Source of the DNA: Mesorhizobium loti R88b
GTDB taxonomy: Bacteria > Pseudomonadota > Alphaproteobacteria > Rhizobiales > Rhizobiaceae
Direction: 5' to 3'
Assembly (NCBI RefSeq): GCF_013170845.1
Contig: NZ_CP033367.1
Coordinates: 4,403,001-4,467,000, forward strand
Length of the DNA: 64,000 nt
The position numbers were made by a program, and so were the translations under genes. Under the pieces are notes generated by a model. That model made no database searches and was not told where the DNA came from. It saw nothing but the letters and a program-made list of their open reading frames with translations. Positions within the stretch are counted from its first letter, which is position 1; each line of letters opens with the position of its first letter. This document shows positions 40,974 through 50,807 of the stretch, piece by piece.

Positions 40974-41185
40974 CCTCCCCATTTCCAAAGCCGCGATCTG
41001 TGATCGTTTGAACACAGTCGCGGCAAATGCTGCTCGATCACGAAGATTCGACGGGTAACAGCGCGGTCTCGCGCTTGAGGCACCCGCCCTTATTCGACTA
41101 TAGATTGCACGCGGCATTTTCGGTGTCCTTGGGGGATGCCGGGCGACGCCGTGGGCAACAAGCATTGAACGATCGGATCTTCGCC

Positions 41186-42313
41186 ATGCAGCTTCGCAGC
41201 TTCATTTTCCTGGGACTTTGCGCCGCTTTCGGCCTGAATTCCCCGGCCTTCGCCGGAATGCCGGCAAACATGGCCGCGCAACAGTCGGTTTCGTTAGAAA
41301 AAACCGACGCCATCAACGTCGCAGTCAAGAGCGATGCGACGCAGTTGAAGCTTCTCAAGAGGAAGAAAAACCCGACACCGGACGATCTCGCCCAGATCAA
41401 GAAGATCGAAGCAAAGATCGTTGCCGACAAGGAAGACGCCAAGGCCAAGGCGCTTGAAGCCAGGAAGCTGGCGATGCGTGAAGCTGCCAAGGCCAAGGCC
41501 GAAGCGGACCGGCAGGCGTTCCTGGCCAGCAAGGGCCAGAAAGCACAGGCAACCGAAGTGGCCGACGCCAAGCCGGCCAAGAAGACCATCAAGGTCATCG
41601 AGCCGGTTGAACCGATTACGCCAATCCAGTCGGCCGAGCCGATCCCGGCCGAGGCGATGAATGTCGCCTTGACCGGCAACAATGGCGAGCTGCGCAGCGA
41701 GGTCGTCGGCCAGAATCAGCCAAGCGGCGGCCTGTTCGCTGGCCTGTTCGGCGGCACGTCCTCATCTTCCTCGATTTCATATCTCCCTGAGACGCGTGCC
41801 CTCGACCAGGCTCTTGCCAAGAAGGACGCCAGGAAGCCGTTCAAGGTGAAGCCGGAATTCGTGCCGCAGGACGTGGAGTTCACCGGCTACGATGCCGGCA
41901 CCATCGTCATCGACACCAGCGCCCGCCGCCTCTATCTCGTCGAATCGTCGACGACGGCCCGCCGCTATGCCATCGCGGTCGGCCGCGAAGGCCTGCAGTT
42001 CAAGGGCACGGTCGCGGTCGGCGACAAGCAGGAATGGCCGCGCTGGATCCCGACGCTCGACATGCAAAAGCGCGAGCCCAGTCACTATGGCCGGTTCAAG
42101 GACGGCATGCCCGGCGGCGGCCAGAACCCGCTCGGCGCCCGCGCCATCTACCTCTATGACGGCAAGAAGGACACGCATTTGCGTATTCACGGCACCATCG
42201 CGCCGCAGTCGATCGGAACCAGCGCCTCCAATGGCTGCTTCCGCATGATGAACGAGCACGTCATGGATCTCTACAGCCGCGTCAGGGTCGGCACCAAAGT
42301 CGTCATCATCTGA
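41186..42313 (+). CDS. L,D-transpeptidase (YkuD family) with long coiled linker
   Basis: A 375-aa exported protein. The signal peptide runs to about residue 23 (FIFLGLCAAFGLNSPAFA). Residues 45-120 form a Lys/Ala-rich charged stretch (KKIEAKIVADKEDAKAKALE and similar), probably helical, which may span the periplasm. The C-terminal YkuD domain has the HGT...SNGCFRM catalytic block with the nucleophilic Cys. Expected to form 3-3 cross-links in peptidoglycan or attach proteins to it. The start at 41186 is chosen because the signal peptide begins there. Confidence 0.9.
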   Translation: MQLRSFIFLGLCAAFGLNSPAFAGMPANMAAQQSVSLEKTDAINVAVKSDATQLKLLKRKKNPTPDDLAQIKKIEAKIVADKEDAKAKALEARKLAMREAAKAKAEADRQAFLASKGQKAQATEVADAKPAKKTIKVIEPVEPITPIQSAEPIPAEAMNVALTGNNGELRSEVVGQNQPSGGLFAGLFGGTSSSSSISYLPETRALDQALAKKDARKPFKVKPEFVPQDVEFTGYDAGTIVIDTSARRLYLVESSTTARRYAIAVGREGLQFKGTVAVGDKQEWPRWIPTLDMQKREPSHYGRFKDGMPGGGQNPLGARAIYLYDGKKDTHLRIHGTIAPQSIGTSASNGCFRMMNEHVMDLYSRVRVGTKVVII

Positions 42314-42332
42314 CGTTTCAATCATCCTGCCG

Positions 42333-42363
42333 AAAGGGCCGGCTCAGCCGGCCCTTTTGTTTT
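42333..42363 (+). terminator. Strong intrinsic terminator after the L,D-transpeptidase gene
   Basis: AAAGGGCCGGCT (42333-42344) and AGCCGGCCCTTT (42346-42357) form a GC-rich stem directly followed by TGTTTT. It separates this gene from pyrG. Confidence 0.88.
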
Positions 42364-42449
42364 GACTTGCCCTCAGGGGCATAGCGCCTTCTTGGGAAAA
42401 AGCCTTCGCGGTGGTTTTTTCTCTGGCGGAATCAATCCGGCCGCGTTAA

Positions 42450-44090
<1,641 letters not shown>

Positions 44091-44108
44091 GCCGGCCACG
44101 CTGCTACC

Positions 44109-44654
44109 ATGCAGACCTATGTCGCGCTGCTCTACAGCATCATCCTTGGCGAAGGGCGCAGGCTGGTCATGGCCGATCTCAGGGCGATGGCTGAGAGCCT
44201 CGGACTGAAAAACCCGCGCACGCTGGTCGCAACCGGCAATCTGGTCTTCGAAGCGCGAGCGACCGACGTCGGCAAGCTGGAACAGCGGCTGGAAACAGCC
44301 TTCGAAAAGACCTTCGGCCGCCATGTCGTCATCGTCGTGCGCGGCGCCGAAGATTGGCTGAGGCTTGCCGCCGGCAATCCATTCCCAACTGACTCAGCCG
44401 CAGCAGGCGATCAGGTGGCGGTGCGGGTGATGCGCGATCCTGCGCTCGCCGATGCTGTCGCTGGGCTCCAGGCCTATGCCGCTGAAGACGAAAAGGTGTT
44501 TTCAGTCGACGGCGACATCTGGGTCGTCTTTTCGCGCGAGAGGCCGAGTTCACGGCTGCTCGCGGCGATGAACCACAAGCGTCTCGGCATCGGCACCGCG
44601 CGCAACTGGAACACGGTGCGCAAGCTGGCTGACATGGTGGGGAGTAGGGAGTAG
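44109..44654 (+). CDS. DUF1697 domain-containing protein
   Basis: A 181-aa protein starting [20 protein letters not shown], with [20 protein letters not shown] and TGNLVFEA, all typical of DUF1697. These are cytoplasmic proteins of unknown function, widespread in soil bacteria. The C-terminal [20 protein letters not shown] and [13 protein letters not shown] complete the domain. The last few codons (GSRE) and the stop lie inside the low-complexity AGTAGGG repeat, so the natural C-terminus may have been altered by it. It starts 18 bp after pyrG. Confidence 0.85.
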   Translation: MQTYVALLYSIILGEGRRLVMADLRAMAESLGLKNPRTLVATGNLVFEARATDVGKLEQRLETAFEKTFGRHVVIVVRGAEDWLRLAAGNPFPTDSAAAGDQVAVRVMRDPALADAVAGLQAYAAEDEKVFSVDGDIWVVFSRERPSSRLLAAMNHKRLGIGTARNWNTVRKLADMVGSRE

Positions 44655-44694
44655 GGAAGCAGTCTGAATTCCCTAGCCCCTACTGCCTACTGCC
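44641..44694. repeat. Low-complexity imperfect inverted repeat (AGTAGGG / CTACTGC)
   Basis: Tandem AGTAGGG units (GGAGTAGGGAGTAGGGAAG from 44641) face tandem CTACTGC units (CCCCTACTGCCTACTGCC to 44694) around CAGTCTGAATTCCCTAG. It forms the end of the DUF1697 gene and abuts the truncated ABC gene, so it looks like a dispersed intergenic repeat at a rearrangement point. Confidence 0.6.
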
Positions 44695-44707
44695 TCATTT
44701 TGCCGAT

Positions 44708-45085
44708 TTGCAGGAAAAGCTGAACCTCACCTACATCTTCATCGCTCACGACCTGTCCGTGGTGCGTCAGGTGTCGACCCGCATCGCGGTCATGTATCTC
44801 GGCTCGATCGTCGAGGAAGGGCCGGCGGAAGAGGTGTTCGCGGCCCCGGCCCATCCTTACAGCCAGGCGCTGATCTCGGCCGTTCCCGTCGTCGAGACGA
44901 CGCCCAGCGGTACGCGCAAGCGCATCATCCCCACACGCGACGTGCCGAGCCCACTCAACCCTCCATCCGGCTGCCGTTTTCACCCAAGGTGCCCGATTGC
45001 GGTCGAGCGTTGCCGCTCGGAACGGCCGGAGCTGAGGGAATATCGACCAGGCCGCCAAGTGGCCTGCCACTTCCCGACGGTATAG
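44708..45085 (+). pseudogene. 3' remnant of an oligopeptide/dipeptide ABC transporter ATPase (DppF/OppF type)
   Basis: 125 codons match only the C-terminal third of an ATPase of this family: [22 protein letters not shown] (H-loop region; shown split as FIAHDLSVV and RIAVMYLG), [20 protein letters not shown] and the C-terminal oligo_HPY domain with [15 protein letters not shown]. Walker A, the LSGGQ signature and Walker B are absent, and no upstream sequence continues the frame, so no functional ATPase can be made. The break coincides with the repeat at 44641-44694. The rest of the transporter operon is not in the window. Confidence 0.85.
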
Positions 45086-45222
45086 CCGACGCCACCGCCG
45101 CATCGATGATCGCAGTCGACCAAAAGATTTCCGAAGATTCTGTTTTCCGCATGGAACCAACCGCCGGACAGCGCGTTCCATGAGGTTCGATCGAGCGCAT
45201 CGCGATCGACCGGGAGGAAACA

Positions 45223-45525
45223 ATGGACTACCTGCATTTCTTTTCGCCCGTGCGGATCTCGCGCGGGCAGGGGCATCCTGTAGAAGAAGTGGATAGTGTC
45301 GCCGAGGCGATGGTTTTCTTGCGTAAATGGCCGACGGGACGACGTGGCCCCGTGTTTCAATGTGCGCTGAACTGCTGCTCGGCGGCCTTGTCGGGTCAGA
45401 TGTCGGCCGAAGAAGCCAGGAAAGCGTTCACGGGCTTTGCCCGGATCACGCGGCTTCTGGACGATGATATGGCGCTGCCTGTCGCCGGCGATACCATGGC
45501 GGCCGTATACGCGCTGCGGCGGTAG
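45223..45525 (+). CDS. DUF982 domain-containing protein
   Basis: A 100-aa protein with the DUF982 pattern: SPVRISRGQGHPVEEVDSVA, EAMVFLRKWPTGRRGPVFQC and SAEEARKAFTGFARI. This family is expanded in rhizobia, mostly as stand-alone small proteins; function is unknown. GGGAGGAAACA precedes the ATG. A Cys pair (QCALNCCSA) in the middle is slightly unusual. Neighbours give no functional clue. Confidence 0.8.
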   Translation: MDYLHFFSPVRISRGQGHPVEEVDSVAEAMVFLRKWPTGRRGPVFQCALNCCSAALSGQMSAEEARKAFTGFARITRLLDDDMALPVAGDTMAAVYALRR

Positions 45526-45603
45526 CCGGGCCGGTTTGCTGGACGTTATTGCTGAACGTTACGGGCTGCGTCCGCAACGGCGCAAGCGGTTTTATCTGTC
45601 TGC

Positions 45604-45963
45604 TCAAGCGACGGAATAGCGGTCGATAACCCAAAGCCACGAGCCATCGCTTTGCCGTCGGGCAACTTCGCTGGTTATGTCGCCATCGGGAAGACGGGTG
45701 GAGGTGAGCGCCAGGTCGCCGCAAATGAGCGCTGGCCGCTGTTCTCCCATGGCAAACTTCCGGCCTGACGCGACGATCTCGGCATAGTAGCCGCGAATGG
45801 CGTCGCGGCCGCGTAGAAAACGTCCGCCGCCACAGTCGATCACCGCATCAGGTTCGAACAAAGCGGTCATGCCATCGACATCGCCAGCATGCTGCAGCGA
45901 AATCAGCAGCGGCTCCAGTTGCTGCGGATCGAAGACAGGTTTTCTTGCGGTTGAATCGCTCAT
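45604..45963 (-). CDS. SnoaL/NTF2-like domain protein
   Basis: A 119-aa protein with a single NTF2-like fold: LISLQHAGDVDGMTALFEPD, AVIDCGGGRFLRGRDAIRGY, YAEIVASG and the last strand SWLWVIDRYSV. Enzymatic role is unknown; homologues in such clusters are often auxiliary hydratase- or isomerase-like proteins. It lies downstream of the SDR gene on the same strand (101 bp), at the end of the amidohydrolase-MFS-SDR run. Confidence 0.72.
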   Translation of the reverse strand: MSDSTARKPVFDPQQLEPLLISLQHAGDVDGMTALFEPDAVIDCGGGRFLRGRDAIRGYYAEIVASGRKFAMGEQRPALICGDLALTSTRLPDGDITSEVARRQSDGSWLWVIDRYSVA

Positions 45964-46064
45964 GCCGGCCTTCGCTTCTGCTTCGACCAGATCCTACCGC
46001 AGAATGCTCTTTTGTATTCGGGACAGCTCACGGAATGTTCTGGATCAGCGGGCGGGACGCTCAT

Positions 46065-46835
46065 TCACGCAGGCAGCGAAATGCCGGAAAGCTCGGCGCA
46101 GATTTCAAGCAGACGATCCTGAAGCGCCTTGTCGTCGGCCTGACGGTTGGCGGCCAGCGGACGTAGGTGATAAAAATAGCGGCCGGTCGTTTTGGCATGC
46201 GGCTGGTCGCTGGCCGCCAGCCAGGCCTGCGTAACGTGCGCCTGCTTCATGTCGTCGGGCGCCCCGGGGCCACCCATTTTTGTCGGCACCCAGCCGGGTT
46301 CGAGCGCGTTCGACAACACGTCATGCCAGCGACGGGCCACCGCGAATGCCAGCATCGCGTCGTGCAGCTTGCTTTCGGCATAGGCGGTCGAACCATTCCA
46401 GCGGCGCTTGCGCCAGAGGATGTCGTCGAGATTGGCATCGGCGTGATGGTGCATGCCTGAACTGAGGTAGACGAGACGCTTCGGACGCATGATCAAAGCG
46501 GTCAGGATATAGGCCGACAATGTGTTGATGGCGAAGACGTGTGGCAAGCCGTCGGCCGTCAGGCGATGGGCTTCGCGATAGCCAACGGCGGCATTGTGAA
46601 TGACCGCATCGAAGCGGCCGAGTTCATTGACGCGCGCGGCAAGTTGCCTGGCTCCGGCAACTGTCTCGAGGTCGCCTTCCACGATCGCTTCGGCTTGGGG
46701 CAACCCCTGACGGGCGTCACTGGCACGGGCTGCGTTGCGGGCATGAAGGACGACCTGGTGGCCCTGGCTTATGAGCAGTTCGCCCGCCATCAGGCCAAGG
46801 CCGGCGGACGAGCCGGAAATGAAGATACGCGACAT
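46065..46835 (-). CDS. Short-chain dehydrogenase/reductase
   Basis: A 256-aa Rossmann-fold oxidoreductase. The N-terminal cofactor loop is SGSSAGLGLMAGELL, then VIHNAAVG (NNAG equivalent), VYLSSGMHHH with the Ser, and STAYAESKLHD with the YxxxK pair. The start at 46835 (SRIFISGSS) is preceded by GGAG and is preferred to 46886. It follows the MFS gene by 51 bp, suggesting one transcript with the amidohydrolase. The substrate is unknown. Confidence 0.88.
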   Translation of the reverse strand: MSRIFISGSSAGLGLMAGELLISQGHQVVLHARNAARASDARQGLPQAEAIVEGDLETVAGARQLAARVNELGRFDAVIHNAAVGYREAHRLTADGLPHVFAINTLSAYILTALIMRPKRLVYLSSGMHHHADANLDDILWRKRRWNGSTAYAESKLHDAMLAFAVARRWHDVLSNALEPGWVPTKMGGPGAPDDMKQAHVTQAWLAASDQPHAKTTGRYFYHLRPLAANRQADDKALQDRLLEICAELSGISLPA

Positions 46836-46886
46836 TGCAATTCTCCTTGAAACTGGCCGCGTCGGCGCGCGGCGATAGGTCGACAA

Positions 46887-48080
46887 TCAATCTTCGTGGC
46901 TGCCTGCTGTGGAGACCAACGCCACGCCAAGCAACGCGCTGGCCGCACCAAGCAGGTAGACGGCGGCATACCCGAACTGGCCGGCTACGAAGCCCGCGAC
47001 AGGTCCTGCGAGCCCATAGGCGATATCGAGGAAAGCGACAAAGGCACCCATGGCACTGCCCCTGTTCGCCGGCAGGACACGCTTCAAGGCTTCGACACCA
47101 AGGGCAGGAAAGATCAGCGCGCAGCCCAGCCCGGTGACCAGGGCGCCGGCCAGCGCGACGCTCTCATGCGGGGCACTCCAGATCATCACCTGTCCGATCG
47201 CCTCTATGACCATCGACCACAGGGCGACGCGATAGCCGCCGATCCTGTCGGGCAGATGTCCAAACAAGACCCGCATGAGAATGAAACCGATGCCGAAGGC
47301 GGTCATCACCAGGCCAGCATGGCCCCAGCCATGCGCGGCGAAATACAGCGAGGCAAAGGCGGTGAGGCCGGAAAGGCCGACACCTTGCAGCATCAGGCCA
47401 AGGCCTTCGCGCCAGATCTGGCCGACAACGCGGTAGAAGGGCAGCCGCTGGCCGCCGGGTGTCATGTAAGACGTCGAGCCAAAGGCGATAGCGGCGGCGA
47501 TGAGCGGTGCCACGATGCAGGCCACCATGGCGGCGTCCAGGCCGTAGGCCTGATAGAGTGCCATGCCGACCGGCGCGCCGACGGCGAGGGCCGAGAACAT
47601 CGCAATACCGGTCCAGGACATCGACATGCCAGCGCGCTGCGGGCCGACCGAGGCGATCGACCACGAGACGCAGCCCGTGACGAACTGGCTCTCGCCAAAC
47701 CCGGCCGTCAGGCGGCCGACAACCACAATGGCAAGGCTGGTTGCGGGGGACAGGCCAGGCAGCGCCGAGACGAAATAGAGGAGCCCGGCACATGCACAGA
47801 CGATCGCACCCTGAATTGCCGCGCGCTTGCCGCCTTGCTGGTCCGTGACACGCCCGGCATAGCCGCGCGTCAGCACCGTAGCCAGGAACTGGATGCCGAT
47901 GACCAGCCCGACGATCAGGCTGCTGAAACCGAGTTTGTCATGGACAAACAGCGGCAGCACCGGCAGCGGCAGGCCGACGCAGAGATAGCCGCAGAACAGC
48001 GCCGCGATGATGCCGGGCGCGGGACGGGAAAGATGAGCCGGCGCGGCATTCGACCGGTTAACCGCAGCGAGTGCTGACAT
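46887..48080 (-). CDS. MFS transporter (YfcJ/YhhS-like)
   Basis: A 397-aa major-facilitator protein with twelve predicted helices. Loop motifs are GYAGRVTDQQGGKRAAI (A-type loop 2-3), RLTAGFGESQFVTG and FGHLPDRIGGYRVAL in the second half. The start at 48080 (SALAAVNRS) is supported by GGAGG five bases upstream; the long extension to 48371 has no transporter character. Closest in appearance to the YfcJ/YhhS group of drug or sugar exporters; the substrate cannot be fixed. It lies 67 bp after the amidohydrolase gene. Confidence 0.87.
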   Translation of the reverse strand: MSALAAVNRSNAAPAHLSRPAPGIIAALFCGYLCVGLPLPVLPLFVHDKLGFSSLIVGLVIGIQFLATVLTRGYAGRVTDQQGGKRAAIQGAIVCACAGLLYFVSALPGLSPATSLAIVVVGRLTAGFGESQFVTGCVSWSIASVGPQRAGMSMSWTGIAMFSALAVGAPVGMALYQAYGLDAAMVACIVAPLIAAAIAFGSTSYMTPGGQRLPFYRVVGQIWREGLGLMLQGVGLSGLTAFASLYFAAHGWGHAGLVMTAFGIGFILMRVLFGHLPDRIGGYRVALWSMVIEAIGQVMIWSAPHESVALAGALVTGLGCALIFPALGVEALKRVLPANRGSAMGAFVAFLDIAYGLAGPVAGFVAGQFGYAAVYLLGAASALLGVALVSTAGSHED

Positions 48081-48147
48081 GACAGCCTCCATGGATGGTT
48101 GGGGACGGCAGGCCGCCGCTTGTGGGCGACCCGCCGGATGAGGCGGA

Positions 48148-49482
48148 TTATTGCGCGACGGCACCGAAGAGGCTGGTGCGATAACCGCTGGTTTCGAGCA
48201 GGTAGTCGCGTGACGCGGTTGCCTCGGATGCCAGCCTGGCGAGATCGACGTCGACCAGCTTGCCGGCACGTTTGCGGATATTGCCGGCGACCATGACGGT
48301 GTCGACGTCGGAGCGTTCGACCGCCTGGACGATGGTGCCGATGGCGTTGGAGAGCGGGAACACGGCGACACCGTCGGTGCGCACCATGATGATGTCGGCC
48401 TGCTTGCCCGGCGTCAGCGTGCCGATGGCGGCTTCAAGGCCGGCGGCAAGGGCGCCATTGATGGTGGCGGCTTGCAGTACCGCTTCGACGGAGATCGGTC
48501 CGGGCACGTTGGTTTCGCCCCGGAAGCGACGATAGCGCATCGCTGAACGCTGCTGCCCGAACAGTGCGTGCATTTCGCCGAACAGGTCGCTGCCGAAGGC
48601 CGTGTCGAGGTCGATGCCAAGCGCCGGCGCCAGACCATGGTCGATGGCCTGCTGATAGGCGAAGCGGTCGTCATCGAAGCCGAACAGCGCGTCGGAACGC
48701 GGATTGACGGTCACGTTGACCCCGGCTTCGGCAAAGCGCTTCCAGGTGTCCTCGGGCAGGCGTGTGCAATGATTGAAGATGTTGTGCCGACCCAACAAGC
48801 CTTTTTCGGTGATGTCCTCAGGCAGTTTCGCCAGATCGCCGATAAACTCGGTCAGTATCCGCATGTCGAGGTCGCGCGCGACCTTCCACCAGTCGAGATT
48901 GAACTGGCCAAACAGTCCGACCTGCACGAGGCCGCCTGCATTCCAGTTGCGGGCGAGGCGTTCGAGATCGCCAGGCAGATGCGCGCTGGATGCCTTCTTG
49001 TCCATGGCGGCGCCGACCATGTGCAGGGCGCGGATGCCGGACCCCTTCAGTGCGTCGAGCGCCGCATCGGTGTGCTCGGGGCTGCGCGAACTGTGGCAAG
49101 CGTCGATGATCGTGGTTATGCCGGCATCGAGCGAGGCCGCGGCCGTCAGGCTGGTGCTGACATACATGTCGTGCGGGCGGTAATGCGCACCGAGCGTTTC
49201 GGCGACGACGCCGATATAAGCGAAGAGATCGTCGACGTCAGGCATCAGACGCCGCATCACGCCGAGCCACATGTGATGATGCGCATCGACCAGCCCTGGC
49301 ATCACGATGCTCGAAGAGGCGTCGATGACCTCCGCTCCATCCGCCTGGATGTTTGCGCCGACCGAGACGATGCGGTCATTCTCGACAAGAACGTCGCCGG
49401 CCGCGAGATTGGGGACGGCGGCATCCATTGTTATGACGGTACCGCCCTTGAATAGCGTGCGGGGATTCTTCTGGGTGCTCAT
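48148..49482 (-). CDS. Amidohydrolase-family metal-dependent hydrolase (AtzA/TrzN/deaminase subgroup)
   Basis: A 444-aa TIM-barrel hydrolase. Metal ligands are in GLVDAHHHMWLG (HxH type), NHCTRLPEDTW (His) and GIDLDTAFGSDLF (Asp). The small beta-sandwich domain is formed by both ends (FKGGTVITMDAA and LTPGKQADIIMVR). The subgroup includes deaminases and dechlorinases of N-heterocycles, and the natural substrate is open. GGAAAGGAACAGACC precedes ATG 49482. It heads a run with MFS and SDR genes and faces a divergent LysR gene, the layout of a small inducible catabolic operon. Confidence 0.87.
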   Translation of the reverse strand: MSTQKNPRTLFKGGTVITMDAAVPNLAAGDVLVENDRIVSVGANIQADGAEVIDASSSIVMPGLVDAHHHMWLGVMRRLMPDVDDLFAYIGVVAETLGAHYRPHDMYVSTSLTAAASLDAGITTIIDACHSSRSPEHTDAALDALKGSGIRALHMVGAAMDKKASSAHLPGDLERLARNWNAGGLVQVGLFGQFNLDWWKVARDLDMRILTEFIGDLAKLPEDITEKGLLGRHNIFNHCTRLPEDTWKRFAEAGVNVTVNPRSDALFGFDDDRFAYQQAIDHGLAPALGIDLDTAFGSDLFGEMHALFGQQRSAMRYRRFRGETNVPGPISVEAVLQAATINGALAAGLEAAIGTLTPGKQADIIMVRTDGVAVFPLSNAIGTIVQAVERSDVDTVMVAGNIRKRAGKLVDVDLARLASEATASRDYLLETSGYRTSLFGAVAQ

Positions 49483-49570
49483 GGTCTGTTCCTTTCCAGA
49501 TGCGTGCTGTTGCATGGCCAGCCTTATCGCTCCTGGACGAACTTGAATTAAGTGCTGATATGTCCGATAC

Positions 49571-49591
49571 TTCCTGACTGAAAATCAGGAA
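49571..49591. promoter_or_regulatory. Perfect inverted repeat, candidate LysR operator
   Basis: TTCCTGA-CTGAAAA-TCAGGAA is a perfect 7-bp inverted repeat in the 115-bp divergent region, ending 6 bp before the LysR ATG. Its position over the LysR ribosome-binding region suggests autorepression; a translational hairpin is an alternative. Confidence 0.6.
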
Positions 49592-49597
49592 TGACTA

Positions 49598-50503
49598 ATG
49601 GCGTTCGACGGCAGGATCTTGTCCGGGGTAAGCGTGCTGGCGGCGGTGGTCGAAGGCGGCACTTTCGTCAAAGCCGCCGCGCTGATCGGAGTTACCGATT
49701 CAGGCGTCAGCCGGGCCATTGGACGGCTTGAGGCGCGTCTGGGGGTGAGGCTGTTCGATCGCACCACGCGCTCCCTGTCGCTGACCGACGAGGGCCGGCG
49801 TTTCTACGAGGAAGTCAAACCTCATCTGAACGCGATCGAGGATGCGGCGGTTGTCGCCTCCGGTACGGCATCAGCTGTGCGCGGCCGTCTGAAGGTGGAC
49901 ATCGACCCCTTCTTCCTGCCGCTGGTTCTGGCAGGCCGGCTCGGCGCCTTCTGCGATCGCTATCCCGAGCTGAAGATCGAGTTCGTGTCGAAAGAGCAGT
50001 TCGGGGATCTAGTGTCGGATGGCATCGACCTTGCAATTCGTTTTGGGCAGCCGCGCTTCTCGACCCTGGTGGCGCGAAAGTTGATCGAGGCGCCGATCCT
50101 GACGGTCGCTTCCCCGCGCTACATCGAGCGCCATGGACGGCCCCGCGACCCCACGGATCTCTCAGCGCATCGATGCCTGCAATTCCTGGACCCGCACAGC
50201 GGCACGCCATTCGACTGGGCATTCGTGCGCGGCAAGGAAACGATCGAGGTTGCGACCAGCGGACCGCTGACCTTCACCGACCCAAAATCGATGCTGGAGG
50301 AATGCATCGCCGGAACGGGTGTCACCCAGGTCATCAGCTGGGGCGTTGGGGAATTGTTGGCGGATGGGGTGCTGATCGATCTCTTTCCGGACTGGCATGG
50401 CGAGCTCTTCCCGCTGTTTGCCTTTCACCCGTCGCGCAAGCATCCGCCCGCCAAGGTGCGCGCCTTCGTCGATTTCTGCGTCGAGGTGTGTCGGGAGCTT
50501 TGA
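49598..50503 (+). CDS. LysR-family transcriptional regulator
   Basis: A 301-aa regulator. The N-terminal HTH is VVEGGTFVKAAALIGVTDSG and VSRAIGRLEARLGVRLFDR, followed by the two-lobed effector domain (LKVDIDPFFLPLVLAGRLG, DLAIRFGQPRFS). Divergent from the amidohydrolase gene, so it is probably the regulator of that operon, responding to its substrate or product. Start 49598 is the first ATG after the inverted repeat. Confidence 0.92.
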   Translation: MAFDGRILSGVSVLAAVVEGGTFVKAAALIGVTDSGVSRAIGRLEARLGVRLFDRTTRSLSLTDEGRRFYEEVKPHLNAIEDAAVVASGTASAVRGRLKVDIDPFFLPLVLAGRLGAFCDRYPELKIEFVSKEQFGDLVSDGIDLAIRFGQPRFSTLVARKLIEAPILTVASPRYIERHGRPRDPTDLSAHRCLQFLDPHSGTPFDWAFVRGKETIEVATSGPLTFTDPKSMLEECIAGTGVTQVISWGVGELLADGVLIDLFPDWHGELFPLFAFHPSRKHPPAKVRAFVDFCVEVCREL

Positions 50504-50807
50504 CCAAAGCGTTGGAAATATTTATACTATTTCCGCGCGGAATATCTTTAAACCTGTTGGCGCGATCCCTACGTCATCTTGCGTTATGTCTATCAAGGCA
50601 AAACCGATGTGACATCGCTCACGGCCACGCCACCCCTCACTGGGGACTCGGGACGCGCGGTCATTTTCCCATACGATGAGCAGCCCAAACGTTCGACACG
50701 CGCTTGAGTGCGTCGAGCGCGTCGCTGCGCAATCCCCCGCCTGATCAATCAACACCAACCGGGTCGCCGTCGGGTGAACGAACCCGCGCGCCCATAGGAG
50801 AGAAGAA
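50504..50807. other. Gap upstream of the SPFH gene
   Basis: 304 bp without a gene. GGAAATA-TTTATAC-TATTTCC at 50514-50534 is a perfect 7-bp inverted repeat in an AT-rich island just after the LysR stop; it could be a weak terminator or an operator. The rest is GC-rich and shows no clear promoter. AGGAGAGAAGAA precedes the SPFH start. Confidence 0.45.
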
